DNA of 64,000 nt from Meconema thalassinum (GCA_946902985.2 OX336389.2:129987572-130051571); one strand, 5' to 3'; counted from the stretch's first letter, positions 12,090 through 22,892 are shown. Numbers and translations: made by a program. The notes: generated by a model from the sequence alone, not told the origin.

Positions 12090-12807
12090 CAGTGCTGGAT
12101 TACCTATTAGGCCCGACTATGTCCAGGCCTAGGGCCCCAAGGGGGGCCCCAAATTTTATTCCGAAGATTTAGAAAAAAAAATATCCAGAACTGAGACAGT
12201 TTCAGCATTATATTAAATTACAATATCCTTTAAAAACTGAGTTCACTCATTCTGAACTTTATGAAATTCTTGTTCGAGACAAGCTTGAGTCTGTTTTTAC
12301 GAACGTTGAAATTGCTTTTCGTATTTTCCTGACCCTCATGATAACGAATTGTTCTGCGGAGCGCTCGTTTTCAAAATTGAAACGGATCAAAAGTGCGCAA
12401 AGAAGTATCATGTCACAAGAACGATTAGACATGCTAAGTTTAATGTATATCGAGTCAGATGTTCTGCGGGAAATTGATTTTGATGACATTGTAGAAGATT
12501 TCATTGACCGAAAAAAAAAAGAAAAAATTGATTACATTTTACAGAAGTAAAAAATTGTATGGTTTGTTAAATTGTTCATCAAATCAACTGAATTTTTTCC
12601 AAATAACGATGACCGTTTCAATTGAAATGTATGTATATATGTATATATGTATGATTTAATAAAAAGTGTATTATTCATCTTGAGAAAAAACTCTTATATA
12701 TACTTTATTAAATGTACATGTGCTAAAAAATAAAAATTATTTGAAAAAATAAAGGGGCCCCAAAAATCTGAGGGACTTGGGCCTCATTTTACCTTAATCC
12801 GGCACTG
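12090..12807 (+). mobile_element. Internally deleted hAT transposon
   Basis: The ends are CAGTGCTGGATTA (12090) and the inverse of CAGTGCCGGATTA (ending 12807), followed inward by GGCC/GGGGCCCC-rich subterminal sequence on both sides. Flanks ATGTCAAT (12082-12089) and ATGACAAT (12808-12815) agree at 7 of 8 positions, the 8-bp duplication of hAT elements. Only the last part of the transposase remains. The element sits 57 bases right of the Tc1 copy. Confidence 0.88.
12187..12550 (+). pseudogene. hAT transposase C-terminal dimerisation domain fragment
   Basis: Reading in the frame of 12338-12550 and extending upstream without a stop, the fragment gives about 120 residues. They include SELYEILVRDKLES, then NCSAERSFSKLKRIKS and MSQERLDMLSL, the hallmark of the hAT C-terminal dimerisation domain (Dimer_Tnp_hAT), of the type seen in ZMYM-like insect hAT proteins. 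The zinc finger and the DDE core are absent, so this is not a functional gene. It lies between hAT-type ends. Confidence 0.88.
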
Positions 12808-12828
12808 ATGACAATATCGGGTTATTAG

Positions 12829-13470
12829 TAGAGCCCTGCGCGGATACACAGACTGTTATCCGCGTCCGACCCGCATCCGCACGACTGTTATGCACATCCG
12901 CCCCGCAACGTTTGTTATCCTAATCTGCTGACATTACAATTATATTTTAATTTTAATTTATTAGATAAAGTAATAAAGCAATCCCTTACAATTAGAAATT
13001 TGTTGAGAAATTCGTTCTCCTAGGCTATGTGTGAATCGCAAGGCAATGTTGACTGAGTTTTGTCCCTCTGAGTAACGCCATGTAAAACCGCGGGAGGCTA
13101 ATTATAGCACTTACTGTACTTACTCGTCCAATACATCCACACAGGCACGCGCAGGTATAAAGGACATTCTTTTTGTGGCAAAAGACAACACTAATTGAGG
13201 GTATTTCCATGACTGGCTTCTCTCACTTCTCTATTATTCTCATACTATTCACGCGAAAGAAAATAGGGCAATAACAAGAAACGTGAAAGACGCAGATCTT
13301 AGCAAAAACTAAAATCATTAAAAAAAATCTAGTTCAACATTGTATTCTAAAAACTATCCGAAAATTTACTTTAAACATTATCCGCAGCTTATCCGCTATC
13401 CGCACGGCCATGCAAACTATATCCGCATGGTGAAAAATGTTGCAGATATACGCATCCGCGCAGGGCTATA
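12829..13470. mobile_element. hAT-type MITE, family TAGAGCCCTGCGCGGAT, copy 1
   Basis: A 642-bp element with terminal inverted repeats TAGAGCCCTGCGCGGAT at the left and the inverse of TATAGCCCTGCGCGGAT at the right. Flanks GTTATTAG (12821-12828) and GTTATTTG (13471-13478) match 7 of 8, as expected of hAT. Subterminal sequence is full of ATCCGC-type repeats. There is no coding capacity. A second diverged copy is at 23252-23792. Confidence 0.85.
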
Positions 13471-13944
13471 GTTATTTGACGTGATGAGTGTTCCTGTGTC
13501 CTCAACCCATACAGTAATGTCCTGCTATAGACTTATCCTTCAAGACGAGTGTTATGAAAAACCATAACTTCTAGTTAACCTTAGTTTTGACAGAATATCA
13601 ATGCACGATCCTTATCGAGTTGAAGAATATATTAAGTTCTTACATCAACAAGCGCTAGATGCTGGTGCATAAGCAGGCTGTCGAAAGAAAGTCATTGAGG
13701 TCCACACCTAAGCATGAATTATGCAAAACTATGCTGCTGACGTATGACAAGTGTAATAATTTTCAATAAAGAAATAGAATAAATGCAGATACGAGAGAGA
13801 GGGAGACAGCGAAATATAGCGTCTCCTTATATTCATGTTATGAATGTCTGAACGCTTGCAGTGCGTCGTCAAACAAACTGGCCTTCGAGACTACATCAGC
13901 ATATATTTCAGTACCGTAACCTATACAGGGCGATTCAAAACGTT

Positions 13945-14307
13945 GTGCGTCCGCATTGATTCCCGACTCTGCCAAGAAATGTATTACTGGTCTGAGGGCT
14001 GGAACGTGGTACACTGAGCCTCCTGAGGCAAAACTGAGAAGAGGCGGGTTTGATTCCAACCTTAGCCATCCTGGAAGTGGTTTTTCGTGGTTTCTCTACT
14101 TCTATTCTAGGCAAATGCTGGGATGGTTCCTAACGTAATGACACGACCGCTTCTTAACCAAATCCTACCTCAATTACAAATACACACTAGTAAGGACAGT
14201 GTCACAGGTTATTAAACAATTTCTACACACACCCAAGTACCCGGGGCTACAAGAGCACGTTGTCGCAAAGCCCCTAACAATAAGCAACAACAACAACATC
14301 AACAACT
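13945..14307 (+). repeat. tRNA-derived SINE, family A (old copy)
   Basis: It has a B-box-like GATTCCCGACTCTGCC at 13958, a second GATTCCA block near 14051, the shared core (GGAAGTGGTTTTTCGTGGTTT, 14071-14091) and a 3' tail of CAAC/CAA repeats (14285-14306). Other family A copies at 22.5, 22.9, 25.7, 28.8, 40.8, 44.4 and 47.8 kb are on the minus strand. Confidence 0.75.
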
Positions 14308-15234
14308 AAACGTTGTGAACAAATTGAAGTGGATATTGTACTGGCAAAAATACAACAACATTCCTATATGAAACGAGTAGTCTACTTCAGTATCTAGTGT
14401 ATATTTTCACTGAGCGTACAAACGTTTTTCATTTCATTAACACTTCTAAATTGTTCAGGAATATAGAGGATTCTCGACAAATATTTTCGTCCCAGGTTTG
14501 GGAGCATAATGGTGCAGTTGCGGATCGAGATGGCTTCCCTATTGATTCATGTGTGATTTTCGAGGTAAAATGTTACGTCAGGTGTTTCAGACTCGAAGCA
14601 GAATGGAAGGTGTGAGGCTGATGATCGTGATTTTAACGGTCTCGTAAAACTACAAGCTTTCTTTCTCTCTCACTCCTCTCCTTCCTTGCTTCCTTTATCC
14701 TGCCTTGCTTCCACGTTTTGTCCTGAAGTAGGGTTTTGTTTTTGCCTAAGCGTTCCCACTCTAACTCTCTGTGGGCTCATTCAGTTTCTACTCTACCTTA
14801 CGAATCACCCTGAATATGAATGCATACGATCTGTAGAACAGCAATTCAACCATTTGACATTTTGATGATGTTCACATGGCTGTAGTTGTGCGAATTGCCA
14901 GGGTGGATGTGAGAAACCAGTGTGACCATCCTGCAGGGGTGCTCCGGGTTTCCTACACATAGCCTATTTATCCCTGCGTCAATTCACCCACCCTTGGGAT
15001 AGCCCAAGTTATTTAAAGACATATTACCTTCACAATTTGCCCCCTGTTAACCATTTGAGCCATATACCTGAGAGATCAGGATCACCACTTCCCCCATTAG
15101 CCATCAAGAGTTAGATTGGAAAAGCATGGCATTAGGTTACTTAGCTCCCCACGTGTAGATAATCAAATCTGTGATCATCTCGTGTTGTGGTGGCTAGCTT
15201 TCGATTAGGTTAGATTCCTGCCTCTGTCAAAACA
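14308..15234. other. No recognisable gene or element
   Basis: No protein-like ORF, RNA gene or clear repeat is seen. A pyrimidine-rich patch lies at 14658-14705. Confidence 0.4.
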
Positions 15235-15238
15235 TCTA

Positions 15239-15931
15239 ATTGAAGGGTCTGGTGCAAGAGTGGGGTAACTCCATTTTACCATTCTTTTCAGGAGAGACAT
15301 AAAATTGATTAACATAGCTTGAACGATTCTTTGAGATATATTTTGAAGCACTAAATTTAAGGCTATAATTCATGGTTACAATTTAAAATTTCAGACCAAT
15401 TGATATCATTTTTATTAATATAAATTTAAAACGGAGTTACATCTGTCTTGCAACAACACATTAAAAATGATTTAACATATCTCCGAATGTGTAAGATGAT
15501 AAAGAGAATGTAGAATAATGACTCATAATTCATACAATTACGGTCAGTATACAAACAAAATTAAAATAAAAAGTCACCGAAGTAAGTGGAATGTTTCATT
15601 TAAGAGGTTTCTTCGTCTTCTGCAAGGGAATCGGTTGTCTCAACTGAGGTACCGTACTCTTCAAGGCTTCATGGTACCACATGCCACCAATTTAGGTTTG
15701 CGGATTTTAATAGCAACCACATCCTGTAGGTGCCTCTCCATTGCCCGTTGCACCAAATGCAAGAAGGAGTAATTATTTAATCACATGTATTAACATGAGT
15801 TTCTAGCGGATTTAGCTCATTCTTGCACCAAAGATGCAACTAATTTTAACGCACAGTTAGATTCAATATACAGTTTTTCGCGAATTTTGGAGCTAACCCC
15901 CCCCCCCCCCTCTTGCACCAAACCCTTCAAT
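15239..15931. mobile_element. DNA transposon with TCTA duplication, non-autonomous
   Basis: ATTGAAGGGTCTGGTGCAAG at 15239 is mirrored by the inverse of ATTGAAGGGTTTGGTGCAAG ending at 15931. TCTA flanks both sides (15235-15238 and 15932-15935). The right end carries a poly-C run of about 14. The 693-bp interior has an 84-residue ORF (15518-15772) that I do not recognise. A 4-bp duplication is used by a few superfamilies such as Sola, but I cannot assign one. Confidence 0.8.
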
Positions 15932-15951
15932 TCTATTCAGAGGGTTTAAAC

Positions 15952-16168
15952 GGGGCACACTTAGTCACGTGAGGCAAAGCTGACCAGAGGTGGTTTTGAA
16001 TCCTACTTCAACCAGTCTATAAAGGGTTTCTATTGGATTCCCACGTCTATAACTGGCAAATGTTGGGACAGGATCCAACTTAAGGCACGCCGTCTCTTTC
16101 CAAATCCCAACCTAAATTACAAATACACGCTCTACCACAGACTGCACATTAACACAGGTTATCAGAAT
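15952..16168 (+). repeat. SINE family A fragment
   Basis: GTGAGGCAAAGCTGACCAGAGG, GGTTTTGAATCC, then TGGCAAATGTTGGGACAGG and ACACAGGTTATC follow the order of the family A copy at 14020-14215. The tRNA head and CAA tail are missing or unrecognisable. Confidence 0.6.
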
Positions 16169-16615
16169 CACTGAAAAAAAAAACAGAAATAACAGTCAAG
16201 CTGTGTTCCTAGCTGGGAAACTTCCAGTTAACCGTCAGTTAGGCCTGTTCGGTTTTGAAACTCATTTTGCATAAATTCGGACGGATGAAGCTCATTGTAA
16301 TATGCCAACAAGTATAGGTATGCTTCTCACGGAGCTTCTCGTTAAATAGCCTACCGTACGTGCCATTAGGTATGGTATGTGGCATGTGTCAAGCACGCAC
16401 ATCACAATAGCCAGTTGCCCCTCAGCCAATTGGAACGAGATTAATTCTCCAACTAGAAGTGAATTTAAATTGGGAAAGGGCGTTGATGGGTTGATTCCTT
16501 GGGGAACGTAACATTTCTCTAAGGAGGTCATCTACTGTAGTTCCCGTGTACGCACTGCTCCTTTTGCTGATTATTATTAGGAACCCGCGTTTATTGAATG
16601 TTATGGTGTCTTTTT

Positions 16616-17416
16616 AGCCCATTTTCATTTTATGAAAAAAAATAGGCTTATGAGATCACCTTTTGTCCGTGCGTGTGTGCGTATGTGTGTGTGTGTATGT
16701 GTGTGTGTCCCCCTAATTACTTCTAAACGGCTGGAGCGATTTCAATGAAACTCAGTATGGTCATAGTACTATTTTGGCCGACCCCGACCGTGCCCATTAA
16801 ATTTCATTAAGTCTCACCAATCCAACATGGCGGCTGTGCGAAATATTTCACCGACATTCTATATCTCCAAAACTACTACCGATATCACCCTCCAATTTTA
16901 TACGGTGATAGAGGGCACTACTAGAAGTTCACCTATGAGACTTTCAAAAACCTATAGACTACAATACGAACATGGCGGTCAAGCGAAATTGAAACGTTGA
17001 AATTGACTTTTCTCGCGATTTAACCATCCAAACGCAATGAAACATGGCACAGCAAATGTTTATATACATTGTAATGCAATGGCATCTAATTTAGTTCAAT
17101 TGTTTACATAACCTCAAGATGGCGGTTGTGCGAAATATATCACTGGCATTCTATATCACCGAAACTATTACTGATATCAACCTGAAATGTTGTACGGTGA
17201 TAAAGGGCACTAATAATCGTCATGTGATAGTACATCACTCTATGTCCTACATATATAAGAAACCAACATGGTAACCATCCGAAATATTTGGACAGTTCTC
17301 AATATCTACGAATCTATTACAGAAATTAAACTGAAATTTTATATGTTGAAACAGGTAATTAACATAAATAGGATATATGCAAATAGGCTGTTTATTTCTT
17401 CACGAAACTACTTGTT
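16616..17416 (+). mobile_element. Complete periodic Helentron-like element, Y (ATGGCGG) subfamily, Y1
   Basis: After TTTTT it begins AGCCCATTTTC, with the palindrome partner AAATAGGCTTATGAGATCACC, a GTGT microsatellite (16671-16708) and TAAACGGCTGGAGCGATTTC. Body motifs AACATGGCGGCTGTGCG and relatives recur at 16828, 16976, 17120 and 17269, with spacing 144-149. It ends AAATAGGCTG-TTTATTTCTTCACGAAACTACTTGTT, followed by T. The 801-bp copy has no ORF. Confidence 0.8.
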
Positions 17417-18154
17417 TTTACCTGCATAACTTCTCGGATCCTCGTATTTCTAATTTTATTTAATATTGTTTTTCTTGCCTCCCTCCTCCAATAATTTTAT
17501 AACATATTTAATAATAATAATAACTAACAGTGATTTGAATTCCAGTACTGCTATTGGGCTCAAAAGACTTCCAACTTAGGGATGTTTTCTTGAAGGTGTT
17601 GTTTTACTTTCAAGTAGACAAGTAGGCTATATTCATGATACTGTTAAACATAAACCGAGAAATATAGTAACACAAACTAGGTGACGTTATCCAATTCAGC
17701 ATCATATTCAAACGATGCTTCCAGCACTATTTCAACAGTTTAGACATTCATGGATTTCATGAAGCAATAAACATTTCACAGCTTCAATTGGGAGAATAAG
17801 TATAATTCAAACGAAAACATTCAACATCGAACCTCTCTTTCACATTGTAAAACATTTCTTTCACGTCAAGTTCAGTTGACCATCTTTTCCAACTTGTTTG
17901 ATAAATACTTTACTTAAGAACAGCATTATTCAATACAGAGGATTTCAATAAGTCGTCACAAGATATATTTTAGAATATTTATAAAAGAATTAAAATTACT
18001 AATTATTTACACGATTATTAATTATCAGAATTTATTTTTTAATATCTCAATATTTTCTTATTCGAAACTAGTTTTATTTCAGTCAGTTTTCCACATTTTT
18101 CAAATTAAAGTCTACATAGTTGCTGATCTGCTTTTAAATAATTTTATAAGATAT
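17417..18154. other. No recognisable gene or element
   Basis: AT-rich sequence without protein-like ORFs or repeats I can name. Confidence 0.4.
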
Positions 18155-18162
18155 TATCCTAG

Positions 18163-18486
18163 TTTTTTTTTTGTCGTGTGACCTCCTGAGAGGCCCAGTG
18201 CAGGTCTTTCTAGTCGACGCCCGTGGGCGACCTGCGCGTCGGGATGAGAGATGGAATTTATGAAGATGAATGAATGAAACTGAGCAAGGATGTGGAAGGA
18301 AGCGGCCGTGGCCTGTCAGAAGGTACCTTCCCAGCATTTGCCTGGTCTTGAAAATGGGGAAAACACGGAAAACCATTTCAAGGACGGCCGACGGTGGGGC
18401 TCGAACCCACGCGTCTACCGAGTCAGCAGAGGGCTTGGCCCCATGGCCTAATGCTGCGCTTTAGCCAGCGTAGCCACTACTGTCGG
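18163..18486 (-). repeat. tRNA-derived SINE, family B, complete, with duplication
   Basis: Flanks TATCCTAG at 18155-18162 and 18487-18494 are identical. On the minus strand it begins with a tRNA-like head (TGGCTACGCTGGCTAAAGCGC, then B box GGGTTCGAGCCC near 18400). The shared SINE core (AAAATGGTTTTCCGTGTTTTCC) and a family-specific 3' part ending in poly-A follow. Other copies are at 42221/44106 (interrupted) and 55148. Confidence 0.92.
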
Positions 18487-18713
18487 TATCCTAGGTTATA
18501 TTAGTATTCTACTCAGTACATTAATAATTTTCAGAACTTCAAGTTTTAGTCTGAATAACTTTTCCACGACAATTTTTAACAACACGGTATAACATATTTC
18601 TCATTATTTCATAAATCAGTACACTTCAATATTACCTACAATTAAGGCCAAACTTGTTGTTTTCTTTAAACTCTATTTTGCTCACAATTATTTTCATTTT
18701 GCATATTCTAACG

Positions 18714-18747
18714 CTGAGGATGACCATACTATGGTCGAAACATGTAC
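18714..18747 (+). other. Hammerhead-like core motif
   Basis: CTGAGGA, one extra T, then the perfect stem GACCAT-ACT-ATGGTC, then GAAAC. This is the order CUGANGA, stem II, GAAA of a hammerhead ribozyme, and GAAAC-AT-GTA could form a minimal stem III. The extra T and the lack of a convincing stem I argue for a degenerate or non-functional copy. Similar motifs occur at ends of some retroelements (for example Penelope-like). Speculative. Confidence 0.25.
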
Positions 18748-18804
18748 CTCTTGATTAATACATTATCATTAATTTAAATACAATATTGACTTACGTGGAA
18801 TATA

Positions 18805-19537
18805 TCATATATATTATTTCAGTAGTATAGATCCCTCCTGCGGCGCTCACAAGCGACCGATCGTGACAAATGATCATTCAAATAAAAAAGAATAGACATT
18901 AGCAGTGATAAATTGCACTCTAATTTCAGAAAGATGTATAATTTCTTTAAAAATTGACCTTAAAAAGAATGTACGAAGTGTGCGATTTGCAGATACTGTT
19001 ACTGTATGAAAACACGCTCCATAATTGCTGTCCACTTCACATTTCAACCGCTGTGACGCCTGTTTCATGTCATTTTAACATTCTGAGGCCTTTCCTTTAT
19101 CATTTTGCATGGATTTCAGAAACAGTAAATCAAAGGAATGAGTAGACTACTCAAATCGTATAATTTCATAAATATCGAATAACCGGTGAGTGTTACAGCT
19201 CAGCTGTCAATCAATGGACTCAGAACACAAAATACGTTAGCAATGACGAACTGCTTTCTAATTTCATTTATCAATTTGTAAGAAGTGTTGCTGGAGGAAA
19301 ATACGCGACATCATTGCTGTTCAGTTCGCATTTTGGCCGTAGGGATGCCTGTTTCATGCCCGAACTATTAAACGTTAATTCACTTACAGGTTCACTGTCA
19401 ATCAATGGACCCAGCGCACAAATGACATTTGGTTGAAATAAAACCATAACAACCTTTCTCCTTAAGACTCTCATTATAAACCTATAGGGGAATGTGTGGC
19501 TTAAGAACGTGCGAGATTTCTCGCACGGGTCTGCTAG
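18805..19537 (+). mobile_element. Non-autonomous Helitron candidate with canonical 3' end
   Basis: The 3' end is clear: a perfect 9-bp hairpin CGTGCGAGA-TT-TCTCGCACG (19508-19527), six bases, then CTAG at 19534-19537 followed by T, as expected for Helitrons (hairpin, CTRR, A/T insertion). The body holds two related units: on the minus strand both 19068-18874 and 19354-19271 read MKQAS(Q/L)R(L/P)KCE(V/L)(D/N)SN, and TGTCAATCAATGGACYCAG occurs at 19206 and 19399. The 5' end is uncertain. TCATATATATTATTTC at 18805 after A is only a candidate. Confidence 0.7.
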
Positions 19538-19949
19538 TCAATTTTGTATTTCATTAATTCAATTGTCAATTTATTGATATGATTCATTTCATATCGTTAA
19601 GTTGGCATTCCATGCTAGTGTTTTTACGGACATGTAGCACCAAATGGTTGTACGATTTGTTTAGGATGATCATGCAAGGGGATATTGGTGTACAAGGCAC
19701 AACGGTTTCTCCCATTGATGCACTTTCGTGTAATTTTCCTGTTGTAAGGATGACGTCAATCTCACGGCATAGTGACTGGCATTCATGGGAATTACCGCGG
19801 AGGTACAACAGCTCTAACGGTGGGGTATGTTCTATAGCTTGCAGTTTATTTGTTATACAATATACACAGTGCCCCGTACGCTGCGGTGCAAGACACTGCC
19901 GATAGCAGCAGCACAGCGCCCAACTAGTTCAACACACTTACACTTTCTT
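19538..19949. other. No recognisable gene or element
   Basis: Short incidental ORFs only (19579-19905 has no motif I recognise). Confidence 0.4.
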
Positions 19950-19961
19950 ACGTATTTAATA

Positions 19962-20346
19962 GGCCTGTTTACCATCTCTTGTTGATTGCAGTACATTTGC
20001 ATTTGTCTGTTGGCACAGGCTAGAGTAAAATGTGGCTTTTCATCGATGTCTCAGTCTCACTCATGGCTGTGATTATATGGAAGCTACTGAGGTATGGGTG
20101 GTGTTTAGAAATGACATTCAGGGCACAGGCAGTGCCTGTGGATGCTGTGAAAGGTTCTACTCATAGAGTTAGTACTGCTGTTCTGACTCAGTGGAAAGCA
20201 ATGGCAAACTATCTCACTCCTCATCTTGCCTAGTACGCCTCACTATAGCGCTGCTTTAGGTTTTTTGTGTGTATCTACTCACATAACCTAACGGCGGTAC
20301 TTTTTGAGGATCCAAACAGCCTTCGGGCTGACTACCTAACAGACCG
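19962..20346 (+). repeat. Short retroelement with perfect 12-bp target duplication
   Basis: ACGTATTTAATA at 19950-19961 and 20347-20358 bounds a 385-bp insertion. The interior holds TGACTCAGTGGAAAGCAATGGCAAACTATCTCACTCCTC-type sequence and ends CAGCCTTCGGGCTGACTACCTAACAGACCG. There is no evident A/B box, so it may be a 5'-truncated LINE or a non-tRNA SINE. Duplication length and variable start favour target-primed reverse transcription. Confidence 0.8.
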
Positions 20347-20358
20347 ACGTATTTAATA

Positions 20359-21728
20359 ATCGTCATTACTTACAGTACGTGGATTTCAGAGTAGTTGCTG
20401 GAAATATTATCTTTCATTTTCTAATCATACGTTGCACCAACGTAGGAAGTTATGATACACTCGCTGTAATCCAACCTCACTGATATTTCGTATCAGTGCA
20501 GTTATTTCGTCCTCGAGAGACTCCACAGCACGCGGATTGTTTCCGTATATTATTTATTTAAGGTTCCCACACACAAGTAAAATTCGCACAGTGCTGAAAC
20601 GTACGAACACAATTTCTTTCACTTCTTTCACTAGGAAAATTTGAATGATTGTTCTATACCTAACCATACTCACGGGGTACAGTACTTCACTAGTCTTAAC
20701 TATCTCAACTTAGGTACCTTGCCAGCTGGGAATGTAATCAAGCTATGACCGCATGTGGGGCTTCCCGACGCACTGTTGTGTAATGGCAGATGCTAGTCAA
20801 CTGGCGCTGACTCAACGCACTTCACTTGTCACACGCCGCAGGCGAAGCTCCGATCTAAAGGAAAGGCTCTCACTGTATTTTAGTGAGCAACGGCGTGTTT
20901 TATTGTAAATATTTAAAATGGCAAAACTAAACGACTGAAGAAGTCATTAAATCACGTAATAAATATTGTTTTGATTACTGTTCAAAACATTATTCAGGCC
21001 TTACTTTAAGATGCTGGAATCTTAACGTTTCAATTATGTGCCTAGAAATTTGTCATTTCAAGCTCGTTATGTTATTTATGAATTTGGACTAATAATAACT
21101 ATCCATCATGTATTTATCCTATCAATTTATTTCAGAGGTAACTGAGCCGACAAGTGCGATAGCATAGCAAAGTTCTTCGTCCATCGCGCTGATTTCGTGT
21201 TCGAGTTTTCAGCTCCATTAGCATTATGCTTCCAATCAAACTATGTGGTTACATGGATTGTTCACTGTTCCATAACGTTATTGGCTGCAGTTATTCTTGT
21301 TCCTCTTGGAATCATGTTTGACCTACATGCCATCACTGTTTCGTACTAGCTTCACAGGGTTCATCAATAGAACAGACAATGAGTCATTAAGCTTAATTAC
21401 AAGTGGTCTATCGATCAACCATGAATATTTTAATATAGTAGGTGATAGAAAGTAGCAGCATTGACCTACTCTCAAGACAATCGCACATGCAGGCTTAGCC
21501 ATTCAGCTACATTAGGACTGAATAAGAATGTGATAATTAGCTAGATGATTAGAAGAATGGCAATGTGACTCCCATTACTCTGCAGGGCACAAGAGCAGAA
21601 GCACTCAGAAGTTTTCTCTCCATGGTCTCTTTATTACTTTCCGTCTTATGCCACAAATTTACGTATTTTGGAAAACACTATTTTTCTTGTGAGAACAGCT
21701 TAAAATTCCAACTCGTTTACTATAAAAC
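20359..21728. other. No recognisable gene or element
   Basis: About 1.4 kb without protein-like ORFs, RNA genes or recognised repeats. Confidence 0.4.
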
Positions 21729-21739
21729 TCTCGTTGAAA

Positions 21740-22467
21740 CCCACCAGGGGCTCACATCTAGTGGGACGTGGGTTAGCAACCACGGGACCCCAGCTGAGTC
21801 CGGCATTGCTTCCACTTACTTGTGCCGGGCTCCTCTCCGTCTTCTTTCCTGTCGGCCTCTCTTGGTCAACGCTTGTTCTTTTCGAACCCCGACGGTATTA
21901 GGGTATCCGAGGCCATGGGAGTCTCTTCCTTTCCCGCCTTAATTGACCCTTGTCTCATCTTTTCTGATACCCTCATTCTTCGAGGGATCAGGCTTCTTTC
22001 TCTTTTCATGTTATCTCCTGCCTTCTGCACAAGGCCCTAAAGGAGGCAGGGTGTATGTAGCCCCACCACTTCTGGTGCACCCAAGATATTGCTACACCCT
22101 CAAGGGCTCACGGCTTGTGACTTTGGGAGTTGGCGTCCCCGAAGGATTCCTGAGCTGGGTCCGTTTTGTCCCCTTTTTCCTCTGACCTTAGGGCGGACCG
22201 TCTCCTCTTTCCCTTTCCTATCTGCCTTCCATGGCTCTCCTTCCTTCCAAGTCCCTCACTCCTCATTCGTCGAGGGTTGAGGGCATTTCTTTTCTTCCTG
22301 TCGTTTATTTGCCTTATTCTTGATTTGTTTACCATTTCTTCTTCTAGTATATTAGTCTGTAGTTAGTACAGTATTAGTTATAGTTTTCATTCTCATCTCA
22401 TCTTCCACTATCACCCAATCCATTAGGGGCCGATAACCTAGATGTTGGGCCCCATAAAACAACAATT

Positions 22468-22498
<31 letters not shown>
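21740..22498 (+). repeat. Non-coding retroelement with (TCA)n tail and target duplication
   Basis: TCTCGTTGAAA at 21729-21739 and 22499-22509 flanks a 759-bp pyrimidine-rich insertion. Toward its 3' end it reads GGGGCCGATAACCTAGATG then CCCATAAAACAACAATT and (ATC)n at 22467-22500. It has six overlapping ORFs but none with conserved motifs, so they reflect the skewed composition. The structure is that of a SINE or small LINE derivative using a trinucleotide tail. Part of the duplication overlaps the tail. Confidence 0.75.
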
Positions 22499-22500
<2 letters not shown>

Positions 22501-22550
22501 TCGTTGAAAGTTTTGAAACTAAACAAATTTTGAAGTTGGCATACGCCATG

Positions 22551-22855
22551 CTGTTGTTAATTCGTTTGAGGCACATGGGACACTTGCTCATCAGCCTTGT
22601 TTAGCTGGGTGGGTGCTGAACTTGTCTGATAACCTGTATTCATAGGATGACTGTAGTAGTGTGTGTAACTGTATAATAAGGACAAGGATGAGGTACGTGC
22701 CCTGAGACATAAAATTGGGCACTATCATGGCATTTGCCTGGAGGAAGTGCGGAGAAACCCTGGGAAAACACACTCAGGATAGCCGCTGGGAGCGACGGGA
22801 TTTGAACCTCCAATCTCTGGATTTACTGCAGCTGCCCTCGCGGCCATGGTGCACG
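22551..22855 (-). repeat. SINE family A copy
   Basis: On the plus strand it starts with the inverse of the CAA tail (TGTTGTTAATT) and GAGGCACATGGGACA. CTTGTCTGATAACCTG, the core GGCATTTGCCTGGAGGAAG, GATTTGAACC (inverse B box, 22800) and a tRNA-like end near 22850 follow. Confidence 0.75.
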
Positions 22856-22892
22856 ATTTGAGGGACATGGCTAAGCTGCGGGATTAAGCCAC

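Noticed and set aside
18060..18486. ORFs of 64-80 residues at 18134-18464 (also at 44126, 55057 and 55269)
   Set aside because: They recur because they lie in copies of the same SINE family B, which is not protein-coding.
21565..22366. Cluster of ORFs up to 125 residues
   Set aside because: They lie in a pyrimidine-rich non-coding retroelement bounded by a target duplication; six frames overlap and none has a motif.
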